DNA of 64,000 nucleotides from Dryocosmus kuriphilus (lineage: Eukaryota > Arthropoda > Insecta > Hymenoptera > Cynipidae): contig CM076189.1 in the NCBI GenBank assembly GCA_038277395.1, positions 77,365,421 through 77,429,420 of the forward strand, read 5' to 3'. The position numbers and the translations under genes are program-made. The notes beneath the pieces were generated by a model. The model was not told the DNA's origin and made no database searches. It saw nothing but the letters and a program-made list of their open reading frames with translations. The number at the start of each line of letters is the position of its first letter. The first letter of the stretch is position 1. Of the stretch, positions 12,040-23,305 are shown one piece after another.

Positions 12040-12700
12040 AAGTGATTTCAAATGAATTCACAAAATTCTAAATGATATAAAAAATATTTCAAAGTGTTTT
12101 AATAAATTTCAAAGATTTTAAAAAAAGTTTAAAGGATTTTAGAAAATCTGATATGATTTTAAGGAATTTCAAGGAATTCTAAGTCATTTGAAAACATTTC
12201 AAAGGACTTCAAGAGATTTCTAATGATTTTTATGAATTTAAAGCAGTTTTAAGAACATCTCAGTACTTTAGAAGATTTCAAAATATTTTAAAACATTTTA
12301 GAAGTCTGTCAAGCCATTTTAGGTAGTTTCAGCGAAATCTAAAGGATTTTGAAATACTTTAGAATATTTCAAATGATTTAGAATGATTTAAAAGAATTGT
12401 GAAAGCCTCATTTGATTTTAAATAGTTTTGAAAAATTGAAACTGATTCTCAAAATATGTCAATCTGTATCAATACATTGCAAAATATTTGTAAAATTTCA
12501 AAATGATCTATGAAGGTTTCAGGCCTATTAAAGTACATTTTAGTCTTCTCAAAGTTCCTAGAAGTCACTTGAAATACTCTCAAATTTTAAAAAATGATTT
12601 GGAACCCATTCAAACATTTTAAAATATTTTTCAGATCAGTCCAAATTCTCTAATATCGTTTAAAATCACTTGAACTTCTTTAAAATATCTTGTAATGCCT
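12040..12700. repeat. AT-rich array with exact 10-base period (best copy)
   Basis: Over about 650 bases nearly every tenth base restarts a degenerate decamer of the form NNNNTTTNAA (for example GATTTTAAGG, AATTTCAAGG, TCATTTGAAA, ACATTTCAAA). The phase is kept with very few slips. Homologous arrays lie at 3740-4390, 16810-17455, 21150-21795, 34495-35150, 45065-45705 and 49445-50330. A-tracts repeated once per helical turn are known to favour intrinsic curvature. No ORF or other element is visible in it. Confidence 0.8.
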
Positions 12701-15700
12701 TAACCCGAGTAGAACTTATGCTGTGGCCCCGAACTGGCCCTGATCTGGCCAAATGGAGCCCAGATCGGAAACACCGGTCTGGGCGCGGCTGTAGATGAAA
12801 CACACGGCCCGACCGAGGTAGGATCGGGTCTCCCAATCGGGCCGCTCGATCGGTACCCGATCTGACCCCTACAAGGAAAGAAATAAATTCGTAGAGGCAA
12901 CAAATCTTTTTTATTTTGCTTAAAAAATTTTAAGTTCTTGAAAAAAAGTTTTTATTAAACCAACAAACGAGTTCTTTCAATCAAAAAATACGAAGTGAGT
13001 TTCTTTGGTCGAGAAAAAGTTTTGGAACATTAAAATTTTGTAGGCAAATTTAGAAACTTACGTAAAATTTAGAAACATCTTCAAAAAGAATTGTATTATA
13101 TGTTATGGCTGCACTTATCTTATGCTTAAAGTTACACAACTGCACAAACAGATGCTTATACAATATATTATCACGCTTAATTCCTATGAAACATCGCACC
13201 CGCTGAGGATTTGAACCCTAGCATTCCTAAAAACTACCTAACCTTATGTATAAACGTACCGAACGCCTTAGCCGACTGAGCTATTCCACCGCTCGAACTA
13301 CCTTGACAAAAACGGGTGTTTCCTTGAAAAAGCCAGAGAAGGCGGTGAAGCATACATATATTTCCAAATATTTGGAAGCTCGGCAAGTTTTTAGAAGTTT
13401 CCAAATTACCAAAATTCTCAAAAATTTCAACATTTTTTCAAAATTTTGTAAAAGTTCCCAAATTTCAAAAATTACTAAAATTCTCAAAAATTTTCAATAT
13501 TACCAAAATTCTCAAAAAATTCCAACATTGTCAAGATTGTAGAAATTCTTGAAGATTTTGGAAATTTTGCACGTTTTTGGAGTGTTTGGAATTTTTAATG
13601 ATTTTTGAGGATTTTGAAAATATTTCGAAAATTTTTGCTTGCACTCGCTCTGTACTCCTAACGCTTTTCCCGTTGATCCTATGATCCTAGAATGATCATA
13701 TGATCCTTGGAGTTCCAATTAAAACACATCTGTAATGGGAATAATAAGGATCCAAATCTTCCGGACTCGATATTTACTCGGAGTTCTTGGGATTTTTGAA
13801 AACAAGTTTGTCATCACTATTCCCACAACGCAACTTTATACTTCACACCGAAAGTGCAACACACAGAAAGCTATTTCTCGAAAAAGGGACTAGATGGCGC
13901 TGTAATACGCAGCCCGATCAGGTCCAGTTCGGGGCCATGGAATTATCCCGATCGGACCATGATCATAATAAACCGATCAGGGCCCGAAAGGTAACTGAGG
14001 AAACTTATGGCGATTTCAACCCGGGAAAAGGAAAGAATTTTTGACCATAAATGCAACGGTTTACTTTTCAGCCAAAGGTTATGAATTTTCCTCAAACTCG
14101 TTAAATTTTTAACCGAAAAGGGTGAATACTCAACAGAGAATTTACCAGTAGAGTTTTTAAACAATGATAAAAAATTCAACCAAAAATGGAATAGGTAACT
14201 AAATTAAAAAAAAAAAAATAGTTGAGTTTCCAACCACGGATTATTAGCTTTCAACCAACATATTCGAGTTTTTCGTCAAAATATTTCAATTTTGCAAGTT
14301 GATTTTTTAAGAGAAAAAGAAAATTCATGAAAAATAGAACACTTAATTTTTGAAAAGACAGTTTAGCTTTGAACCAAAAATAGTTAAATTCACAACATTT
14401 CCACAGAAATGTAACGGTTGAGATTTCAAGCAAAGTATTTAAGCATTTAATTTCAAAAATGTTAAATTTTCAGAAAGATAGGCCTAAGCTTTCAAAGAAA
14501 TAGTTTAAATTTAACTAAGAAAGATATATTTGAACAAAATGCGAATAGTTTAGCATTCAGCTGAAAGAGACAAATCTTTAACAAATTATACGACTATAAA
14601 TAGTTCAACTATTTATTCAAAAAGAGGAGTTTTCGTTAATAAAGTTCAATACTGACCCCAAAACGATGTATGTTCTAGAACACGATAGCTAGTTTTCAAC
14701 TAGAAACGAATTTGTACCAAAATTGCTGAATATCCGACAATATGTTTCAATTTTTTAACTAAGAATGTTAATTCTCACACAAAAAAGACGAATATTTATC
14801 CAGAATCATAATAGTTGCCTTGCAAGACAAAAATTTTATTTTTGAGGAAATAATAGTCGAGTTATGAACTAAAGAAGCCAACCTTTGACCATGAAAAATT
14901 GATTTTCATTCAAAATAGATGAATTTTCAACCTTTCAACCAAGGGTGTAACAGTACAAAATTAAACAAGGGTACTCACTGTTCACACTTCTAAGTTTTAC
15001 ACTCTCATCTCAAATGAAGAGGTATTAGTTTTATGTGTAAACTGATTTTCGCGGATTTCATGAAATCTCGATGTTTCGTGACCCCATGAATCCGAAAAAA
15101 CATGCCTGCTCCCACGATGACTTTTTTTTGCACTTTGGCTCACATATTTTTGGCGTAAATGTGAGAACGAATGCGTTAACCCACGCGCCCTAGGCGCGCT
15201 CAATCTTGCGAGCGAAGTGAGCCACGCGCAAAGCGCGTGATGAGAATGTTCGAACGAAGTGAGCAGATTTTTCTTTACTAAAAATCCGCTCTTCATGTTG
15301 AAAACCGAATTTCAGAAAGTTATAAAGACGAATATTTTGGTTTGAATTTCAACTGTTACATTCTTTGTTAAAAAGTCAGAAATTCAAAGACTTTGTTCTA
15401 ATTTCAACCCTAGTTGAAAACTCAGGCTTTTTCGCATATAGTTCAACACCTAGGCCGAAACTAATTTTTACATTCTCATCTCAATGAAAAGGTATTAGGT
15501 TTGTGTGAAAAATGAATTTCAGGGATTTCATGATCGTTGTTGACACGTTGTCGTCGTGTCATGATGAGAATGTATTCCTTAAGGTCGGTAGAGCCTTAAG
15601 TAAAATAATTTGTTCAGTAATTTGTAATACAAAATTCAAATTTAATAATCTCATTAAAAGCAGTTGTTTTGAAATTTTAAGACCCACGTAGCGACTCCAT

Positions 15701-16166
15701 GCACGATGTGCAAGGACCAAAAACATCCGAGCGTGAAGCGCTAGGCTTAAATATATCGGAGCGCGAAGTGCGACGACCAACAGACCGCGCACCCTAAGCG
15801 CGTTCATAGTTCGCGCGAACCGCGCGATAAGAATGTTCCCGCGAAGCGGTCAGATATTTTTATTGATAACTCATCTTCCTTGTGTGGAAGCTCAACATTC
15901 TTATTAGAAATTCTTTGTGTTGATAATTCAATTACCTTTGGCTGATAAATATCCTTCTTTGTTTCAAGTCTACTATAATATTTTCGTTTGAGATTCCATC
16001 TTCTTTAGTTGAAGATTTGACTATTTTCTTAAAAAGAAGTTTCTTAGCTATAAATTAAACTAAGCGTTCAATATTATTAAATATCTATTATTAAATACTC
16101 ACGTTTCTTCTCCTTTTTTCGCTGAAAAAGCCTGTTAATAGCGACACCACGTAATTTTTCTTGCAG

Positions 16167-16222
16167 GATCAACTGATCGACCTCCACACAATTTTGATGT
16201 ACCTAATGGAACACCTTCTCGG
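16167..16222 (+). other. Conserved splice-acceptor-like module (exon-like)
   Basis: A pyrimidine tract and CAG (TTTTTCTTGCAG) precede a conserved 56-base stretch that ends in CTCGGAGTAATT, a donor-like G-GTAAT in most copies. Read in the frame after CAG it gives DQLIDLHTILMYLMEHLLGV. The seven copies start at 3097, 11407, 16167, 20503, 33873, 44424 and 48830. All keep the C-terminal MYLMEHLLG-like frame or near variants, and the acceptor is kept in each. This is among the best conserved parts of the unit. I do not recognise the peptide. It could be a relic exon or a conserved non-coding motif. Confidence 0.45.
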
Positions 16223-16617
16223 AGTAATTAAAAAATTAATTAAAATACAATCTAAAATAAATAACAAAAAATGCTGTCACATGGAATTCATTGTGTCATA
16301 GTCTTAAAAATTTCACAGGATTTCATCAAGATTGGTGGAATTTTTATTCACCACCGACCTCTTTTCACACTTTAATATTATTTAAAAATAATAATAATTA
16401 CTTTACTTTTCAATTACCTTAATTACTTTAATTTCTTTTTTACTTTTTTCACTTTTTGTTGTTTTTTTGGTTTTTTTCTTTATTTTTGAATTAAAAAAAA
16501 AATATTTCAGGAATAGCATAAGTAGACAATTATCACGCTTTACTGTCAAACACTGCTTTTTCTTCAATACTATACTATTTAGATATATGTAGAATCAAGA
16601 AAGGCGGTTCTCCATAG

Positions 16618-16806
16618 TTGGAGCCAATCTCCGAAGCTTCCCTTCTAGAAACGATCGATTGGAATAAATTGGAAACGTTAGATGACAAATTTCAATCAAT
16701 TTCATTTGCGTTTCCTAATTGGGCTCACACGACTAAGACCGATTACGCTTCCTTCATTTTTATAGATTCTAAGGCATTAGAAAATGTCTTAAAGGAGATC
16801 AAGTGA
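16618..16806 (+). CDS. Recurrent ~62-codon ORF, unit 3 copy (unknown function)
   Basis: The open frame contains EPISEASLLETIDWNKLETL and later FIFIDSKALENVLKEIK before TGA. It can only start at TTG, because a TAG sits immediately upstream. Residues differ from the unit 2, 4 and 6 copies at scattered positions while the frame holds. No domain is recognised. It lies between the splice-like module and the phased AT array. Confidence 0.25.
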   Translation: MEPISEASLLETIDWNKLETLDDKFQSISFAFPNWAHTTKTDYASFIFIDSKALENVLKEIK

Positions 16807-19685
16807 TTTCAAATGAACTCACAAAATTCTGAACGATCTGAAAAATATTTCGGAGTTTTTGAATAGTTTTCAAAGATTTTACAAAAATTTTAAAGGATTT
16901 AAGGAAATTTGATGTGATTTTAAGGAATTTAAAGAAATTCTAAGTCATTTGAAAACATTTTAAAGGACTTCAAGGAATTTTTAATGATTTTTATGAATTT
17001 AAAGGGATTTCAAATACATCTCAGTATTTTAAAAGATTTCAAAAGATTTTAAAACACTTTAGAAGGATATCAAGCCATTTTAAGGAGTTTCAGCAAATTT
17101 TAAAGGATTTTGAAAGACTTTAAAATATTTCAGAAGATTTAAAATGATCTTAAAGAATTATGAAAGCCTCATGTGATTTTAAATAGATTTGAAAAATTGG
17201 AAGCGATTCTCAAAGTATTTCAAACTGTATCAATAAATATCAAAATATTTTTTAAAGTCTAAAATGATTTCAAGCGGTTTCGAGCCTATTAAAATACATT
17301 TAAGTCTTCCTGAAGTTCTTAGAAGTCACTTGAAATACTTTCAAATTTTAAAAAATGTTTCGAAATCCAACAAGACGCTTTAAACTATTTTCTAAATCAT
17401 TCCAAATTCTTTAATATCCTTTAAAATCACTTGAGCTCCTTCAAAGTATATTGTATTGCCTTAATCCTTGTAGAAATTTTTCTACGGCCCCGACCTGGCC
17501 CCGATCTGGCAAAATGAATCCCAGAGCGGGTTCACCGATCTGGCCCCTGCACGGAAAGAAATAAATTAGTAGAGGCAACAAATCTTTCTTATTTTGCTTC
17601 AAAAATTCTAGGTTCTTGAACAAAAGTTTTTATTAAACTAACAAACGAGTTCTTTCAATCAAAAAATACGAAATGAGTTCGTTGGTTCAAGAAAAAGTTT
17701 TGCTAAGGGAATTTAGATTTTGTAGGCAAATTTAAGAACTTACATAAAATTTAGATAAATCTGCAAAACGTGAACATTTTTTCAAAATTTCTAAAATTTC
17801 CTACATTTCGAAAGGTAGGTACTAAAATTCTCAAAAATAATGCAAATTAACAAAATTCTCAAAAAATTTCAAAATTCTCAAACTTGTAGAAATTTTTGAA
17901 AATTTTGGAAATTTTTGGAAAATTGGAATGTTTTTGGAGTTTTTGGAATTTTTCATAATTTATGAAAATTTGGAAAATATTTCGAAGGTGTTTAAGATTT
18001 CATTAAAGCAGAAACGCTTTTTCCTATGATCCTGTGATCCTAGAATGATCCTATGATCCTTGGAAATCCAATCAGAACACATCTGTAATGGTAACAATAA
18101 GGATCCAAATCTTCCGGACTCGATGAGTACTCGGAGTTCTTGGCATTGTGTAAAAGCAATTTGTTATCACTATAATTACAACACATCTTTATACTTCACA
18201 CCGAACGTGCAACACACAGAAAGCAATTTCTCGAAAAAGGGACTAGTTGACGTTGCAATACGCAGCCCGATCAGGTCCAGATCGAGGCCGTAGAATTATC
18301 CCGATCGGGCCATGATCATATAAATCGATTAGAATTCGAACGGTAACTGGGAAACTCATGGCAATTTTTACTCGAGAGAAAGAAAGAATTTTAGACCAGA
18401 AATACAACGGTCTACTTTTCAACCAAAAGTTATGAATTTCACACGAACTCGTTGAATGTTTAACTGAAAGCGATGAATATTCAACAAAAAATCTAATACC
18501 AGACTTTTTAACCAATGATAATCAATTGAACCAAAAACGTAATAGGTAAATTTTGAACAAAAAATAGTTAAGTTTTCAACAAGGGGATATTAGTTTTCAA
18601 TCGACATATTCGAGATTTTCCACAAAATATTTCAATTTTGCAATTTGAATTTTTAAGAAGAAAAAAAATTCATGAAAAATGGAGCACCTAAATTTTCAAA
18701 AGACAGGTTAGTTTTGAACCAGAATTTTAAAATTCACAACATTTCCACAAAAATGTAACAGCTGAGATTTCAACCGTAGTATTTAAAGATTTTAATTAAC
18801 AAACGTTAAATTTTCAGGAAGACAGACATGAATTTTCAACGAAATAGTTCAATTTTAACTGAGAAAGACATATTTGAACAAAATGCGAGTAATTTAACTT
18901 TCAAATGAAAGAGACAAATCTTTAACAAAATATACGATTATAAGTAGTTCAACTATTAATTCAAAACAGGAGCTTTCATTACTAAGGTTCAATACTGACC
19001 CAAAAGAGATGAATTATCTAGAACAGAATAACTAGTTTTCAACTAAAAAGAATATGTAACAAAATTGCTGAATATCCAACAAATTATTTCAATTTTTTAA
19101 CTAAAAGTGTTAATTCTCACCCAAAAAAGATCAATCTTTATCGAAAAACATAATAGTTGACTTGCGAAACAAAAAATATTATTTTTCAGCAAATAATAGT
19201 CGAATTATGAATTAAAGAAACGAATCTTTGACAATGAAAAGTTGATTTTCATTCAAAATAGATGAATTTTCAATTTTTCAACCAAAGATGTGCCAGTTGA
19301 AGATTAAATAAGGGTATTCACGTTTCTAAGTTTTACATTCTCAGCTCAATGAGAAGGTATTAGGTTTATGTGAAAAATTATTTTCACGGATTTCGTGAAA
19401 TCTCGAAATGTCATGACCCCCTGATCCCGAAAAATCGACGTTCACGACGGCGTCTATCTGCCTGTTGTTGTCGTCGTTGTCATCGTTGTAGTCGGCGCCT
19501 GTTCCCACGATAACTCTCGAATGACTAATGGGATTGGATTTTCCTTTCGCACGCTTCTTCAGGGTGCAAAAGGAAAGGAAGAGTTCGGTAAACAGTGGTT
19601 TCTGACCAACGGCTATGTTTTTATCCATCAAAAACCGTTTTCACAAAATCAAAAAATCAATCTTCTTGCTAAACTATGCGAGATC

Positions 19686-19712
19686 AAAAAAAAAAAAAAA
19701 AAAAAAAAAAAA
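19686..19712 (+). repeat. Poly-A run (A27)
   Basis: A pure A run follows GCGAGATC at a position where other units have only 5-9 A (GAGATACAAAAA). It is a local homopolymer expansion rather than the tail of an inserted retrotransposon, because the unit text continues on both sides. Confidence 0.8.
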
Positions 19713-20955
19713 CAGCAGAAAGTAAAATTGTTCATCCGAAATGGTGATAAACAAAGCAAAATTATACAAGATATGAGAAAATATTAACAAGCAGAATTGT
19801 TTACCTTTGAAAGAGCGACAAAATTTATTTATTCTTTTTCAAAAATTTGATTTAAAAACGTGTAATTTTCGAGCGCTGAACGCAAGTGTCATGAACGAGA
19901 ATGTATTCCTTAAGTTCGATAGTGCCTTATGTAAAATAATTTTCTTTGTAATTTTTAATACAAAATTCAAATTTAATAATCTCATTAAAAGCAGGTATTT
20001 TGAAATTTTAAGACCCACGAAGAGAATACCGTGCACGATGTGCAAGAACCAAAAACATCCGAGCGCGAAGTGCGAGGCTTTAATATATATGAGCGTCAAC
20101 TGCGACGAACAACAGACCGCGCACCCTAGGCGCGCTCATAGTTCGCGCGAGGCGTGGGATGAGAATGTTCCCGCTAGGTGGAAAATTTTTTTTTATTGTT
20201 AACTCATCGTTCTTGTGTACAATACAAGCTCAACATTCTTATAAGAATTTCTTTGCGTTTATAATTCAATTACCTTTGCAGATAAATAACCTTTTTTGGT
20301 TCAAGTCAATTATAAAATTTTCGTTTGAGAATCCATCATGTGTAGTTGAAGATACGACTATTTTGTTAAAAAACTTTTCTTAGCTATAAATTAAACTAAC
20401 CGTTCAAGATTATTAAATATCTATTATTAAATACTCACGTTTCTTCTTCTTTGTTCGATGAAAAAGCCTGTTATTAAAAACGCCCCATAATTCTTCTTGC
20501 AGGATCAACTGATAGACCATCTAACAATTTTGATGCACCCCATGGAACACCTTCACGGGGTAATTAAAAAATTAATTAACATACAATCTAAATTAAATAA
20601 TGAAAAATTCTGATACATGGAATTTATTTTGTCATAGTTTAAAAAATTTCCCATTATTTCATCCAGATTGGTGGAACTTTTATTCACCACAGATACATTT
20701 TCTCACTTTAATAATATTTTAAAAATAGTAATAATTAATTGAAGTTTTGAGTAATTTTATTGCTTTAATTTGTTTTTTACTTTTTCCACTTTTTGCTGTT
20801 TTTTTTTTGGCTTTTTTGTTCATCTTTGAATTTAAAAAAAGATATTTCAGGAATGACATATGTAGATAATTACCACGCGCTACTGTCAAACACGGATTTA
20901 TTTTTAATATTATACTACTTAGTTATGTAAAAGCAAGAGAGATGTTTCACCACAG

Positions 20956-21144
20956 TTGAAGCCAATTTCCGAAGTTTGCCTTCTAGAAATGTTCGATTGG
21001 AATCAACTGAAAACATTAGAAGACAAAATTCAATCAATTTCATTTGTGTTTCCTAATTGGGCTCACGCGACTAAGAGCGATTATGCTTACTTCATTTTTA
21101 GAGATTCTAAGGCATTAGAAAATGTTTTAAATGAGATCAAGTGA
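20956..21144 (+). CDS. Recurrent ~62-codon ORF, unit 4 copy (unknown function)
   Basis: The frame contains EVCLLEMFDWNQLKTLEDK and FVFPNWAHATKSDYAYF before TGA. It starts at TTG only. Compared with unit 3 the aligned protein has several conservative changes and no frame break. The evidence for translation is weak. Confidence 0.25.
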   Translation: MKPISEVCLLEMFDWNQLKTLEDKIQSISFVFPNWAHATKSDYAYFIFRDSKALENVLNEIK

Positions 21145-21799
21145 TTTCAAATGAATTCACAAAATTCTGAATGATATCAAAAGTATTTTAAAGTGTTTTA
21201 ATAGAGTTAAAGATTTTAAAAAATCTTTAAGGATTTTAGAAAATTTAATATGATTTTAAGGAATTTCAAGGAATTCTAAGTCATTTTAAAACATTTCAAA
21301 TGACTTCAAGTGATTTTTAATGATTTTTATGAATTTAAACGAATTTTAAAAAAATCTCAGTAATCTAAAAGATTTCAAAAGATTTCTAAACATTTTAGAA
21401 GGATGACAAGCCATTTTAAGGAGTTTCAGCGAATTCTAAAGGATTTTGAAAAACTTTAAAATATTTCAAAAGATTTAAAATAATTTTAAAGAATTGTGAA
21501 GGCCTCATGTGATTCTAAATAGTTTTCAAAAATTAAAAATGATTCTCAAAATATTTCAAACTATACAAATACATTGCAAAATATTTTTAAATTTTGAAAT
21601 GGTTTAAAACGCTTTCAAGCCTATTAAAGTACATGTAAGTCTTCTTAATATTCCTAGAAGTCACTTGAAATACTTTCAAATTTTAAAAGATGTTTCGAAA
21701 TCCTTTAAAACACTTTAAAATATTTTTTAGATCAGTCCAAATACTTTAATATCGTTTAAATGACTTGAACTCCCGTTAAAGTATCTTGTAATACATTAA

Positions 21800-21975
21800 G
21801 CCGGGTAGAAATTTTGCTATGGCTCCGAACTGGCCCACATCTGGCCAACTGGGGCCCAGATCGGGTACACAGGTCTGGGCCCGGCTGCTGATGAAACACA
21901 CGGCCCGACCGAGGTCGGATTGGGTCTCCCGATCGGGCCGCTCGATCGGTACCCAATCTGGACCCTGCACGGAAA
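21800..21975. repeat. GC-rich hairpin block beginning CCGGGTAGAAATTTTGC
   Basis: A ~170-base GC-rich island in AT-rich DNA, with repeated GGCCC, GATCTGG and CCCGATCGGG words. An internal inverted pair (CCCAGATCGGGTAC at 21855 and GGTACCCAATCTGG at 21948) can fold back. Homologues lie at 4395-4530, 12703-12870, 17465-17555, 35155-35325 and 45710-45880. The leading CCCGGGTAGAAAT reappears inverted (ATTTCTACCCGGG) at the end of the second GC block about 1.2 kb downstream in intact units (5553, 14024, 39846), so the pair may be termini of an old element. Confidence 0.6.
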
Positions 21976-22327
21976 GAAATAAATTAGTAGAGGCAACAAA
22001 TCTTTCTTACTTTGCTTACAAAATTTTAATTCTTGAACAAAAGTTTTTATTAAACCAACAAACGAGTTCCTTCAGTCAAAAAATACGAAATGAGTTTGTT
22101 GGTTCAAGAAAAAGTTTTTCTAAGAGAATTAAGGTTTTGTAGGCAAATTTAGAAATTTACCTAAAATTGAAATAAATCTGCAAAAAGAATTGTTTTATAT
22201 ATTATGGCTGCACTTATATTATGTTTTAAGTTACACAACTGCACATATATTTACTTATAGGGTATCTAAAAGTCCCGGGACGGTTGGATATTTCCTCAGG
22301 TAAAATATTTTTCAAAAAAGTGAAGGT

Positions 22328-23130
22328 CATTCCTGAAGCAGATTCCAATGAGGAATTCAATGTTGACCTTCATTTTGACCTTGAAGTTGACCTTCATGGC
22401 TTTTTGAAGGTTAACTTTTTTTTTTGAATAGAAACCCCCTTTTTTTACATATGCAATCGATAGAGCGGAAAATTCTACGATCAGCTACGTACCCAAGTCA
22501 TAAGTCAATTGTAACGTTCAAGGTCAGTTAAAGGTTATGTGAAATTAACAAAGTTTTCCAAGAAGTCAGTGCAATGCCTGAAGTCAATTTCAACGAGGAA
22601 TTCAACGGGGACCTTCATTTTGACCTTGAAGTTGATCTTCATGGCTTTTTGAGGGTCAACTTTGTTTTTTTAAATGGAAACCCCCTTTTTTTACATCTGC
22701 AATCGATAGAGCGGAAAATTCTACGATCAGCTACGTACACAAGTCATTGGTCAATTGTAACGTTCAAGGTCAGTTAAAGGTTATTTGAAATTAAAAAAGT
22801 TTTCCAAGAAGTCAGTGCAATGCCTGAAGTCAATTTCCACGAGGAATTCAACGGTGACCTTCATTTTGACCTCGAAGTTGATCTTCATGGCTTTTTGAGG
22901 GTCAACTTTGTTTTTTTAAATGGAAACCCCCTTTTTTTACATCTGCAATCGATAGAGCGAAAATTCTACGATGAGCTACGTACACAAGTCATTGTTCAAT
23001 TGTAACGTTCAAGGTCAGTTAAAGGTTATTTGAAATTAACAAAGTTTTCCAAGAAGTCAGTGCAATGCTTGAAGTCAATTTCTACGAGGAATTCATTGGT
23101 GAGCTCTGTATTGATCTTGGTGATGATCTT
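22328..23130 (+). repeat. Subterminal tandem repeat of mariner A, ~245-base period
   Basis: About 3.3 copies. The word GCAATGCCTGAAGTCAATTTC recurs at 22571 and 22817, and GCAATGCTTGAAG at 23062 (periods 246 and 245), with a diverged first copy at 22328. Each copy holds three or more direct TGACCTT words spaced about 12 bases apart plus TTCAAGGTCAG near its end. These match the extended nuclear-receptor half-site TCAAGGTCA used by FTZ-F1/ERR-type receptors. The small forward reading frames through these copies are by-products. Confidence 0.8.
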
Positions 23131-23221
23131 CAAGGCTTTTAAAGGTTTTTTCCAAGCAGTTTACGTTTACGTTTAGCATTATCCAGGAACAACGACCTGG
23201 ACGTAGTAAATTCTGTTCCCT

Positions 23222-23303
23222 TTGGGGTGCTTGATTAACGTGAGTCCCCTTGCCTCTCACGTTTCGGGGTGCTTGATTAGCGTGAGTCCCCTTGCCTCTC
23301 ACG
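23222..23303 (+). repeat. Two copies of a 41-base hairpin module
   Basis: Each copy contains GGGGTGCTTGATTA followed by CGTGAG, an 11-base loop TCCCCTTGCCT, and CTCACG, so it folds into a short stem. It lies immediately downstream of the transposase stop in element A. The same module occurs in mariner B (one copy, 37328-37372) and mariner C (four copies, 51001-51164, plus one at about 52738-52780). Confidence 0.75.
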
Positions 23304-23305
23304 CT

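Larger units (their letters stand above)
6972..14958 (+). repeat. Macro-repeat unit 2
   Basis: Modules: start word (6976), CTCATCTCA blocks (7008, 7560), CpG words (7285-7350), 2.6-kb insertion (8099-10692), long CpG-rich block (10783-11095), splice-like module (11407-11462), 59-codon ORF with a genuine ATG (11857-12036), the best-preserved 10-base-phased array (12040-12700), GC hairpin block (12703-12870), tRNA-like element (13198-13295), AT skew block (13390-13640), ATGATCC block (13670-13705), second GC block (13905-14025), and CAACCAAA array (14040-14958). Without the insertion the unit is about 5.4 kb. Confidence 0.8.
14959..19301 (+). repeat. Macro-repeat unit 3 (no insertions, shortest)
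   Basis: At 4343 bases this is the cleanest unit. Modules: start word, CTCATCTCA blocks (15003, 15475, the second truncated), CpG words (15180-15265), CpG-rich block (15545-15850), splice-like module (16167-16222), ORF (16618-16806), phased AT array (16810-17455), shortened GC block (17465-17555), AT skew block (17770-17990), ATGATCC block (18020-18060), second GC block (18260-18375), CAACCAAA array (18400-19301). The tRNA-like element between the GC block and the skew block is deleted here. Confidence 0.85.

Noticed and set aside
13281..13487. Small frames over the tRNA-like and AT skew blocks (also 4776-4961, 37925-38200, 46333-46560)
   Set aside because: Lys/Ile/Asn/Phe-rich translations of low-complexity AT DNA, with no conservation of start or stop.
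19341..19631. Minus-strand frame with KPLF.EL.LSFC and DNDRQ motifs, repeated in other units and at 55420 in plus orientation
   Set aside because: It maps to the CTCATCTCA/GTCGTT module and is frequently broken. The Asp/Asn/Thr-rich part comes from the microsatellite.
22574..23005. Two near-identical small proteins (MPEVNF..EFNGDLHFDLEVDL)
   Set aside because: They are translations of the ~245-base subterminal repeat of mariner A. The inverted arm copies break the frame and the repeat is better explained as a binding-site array.
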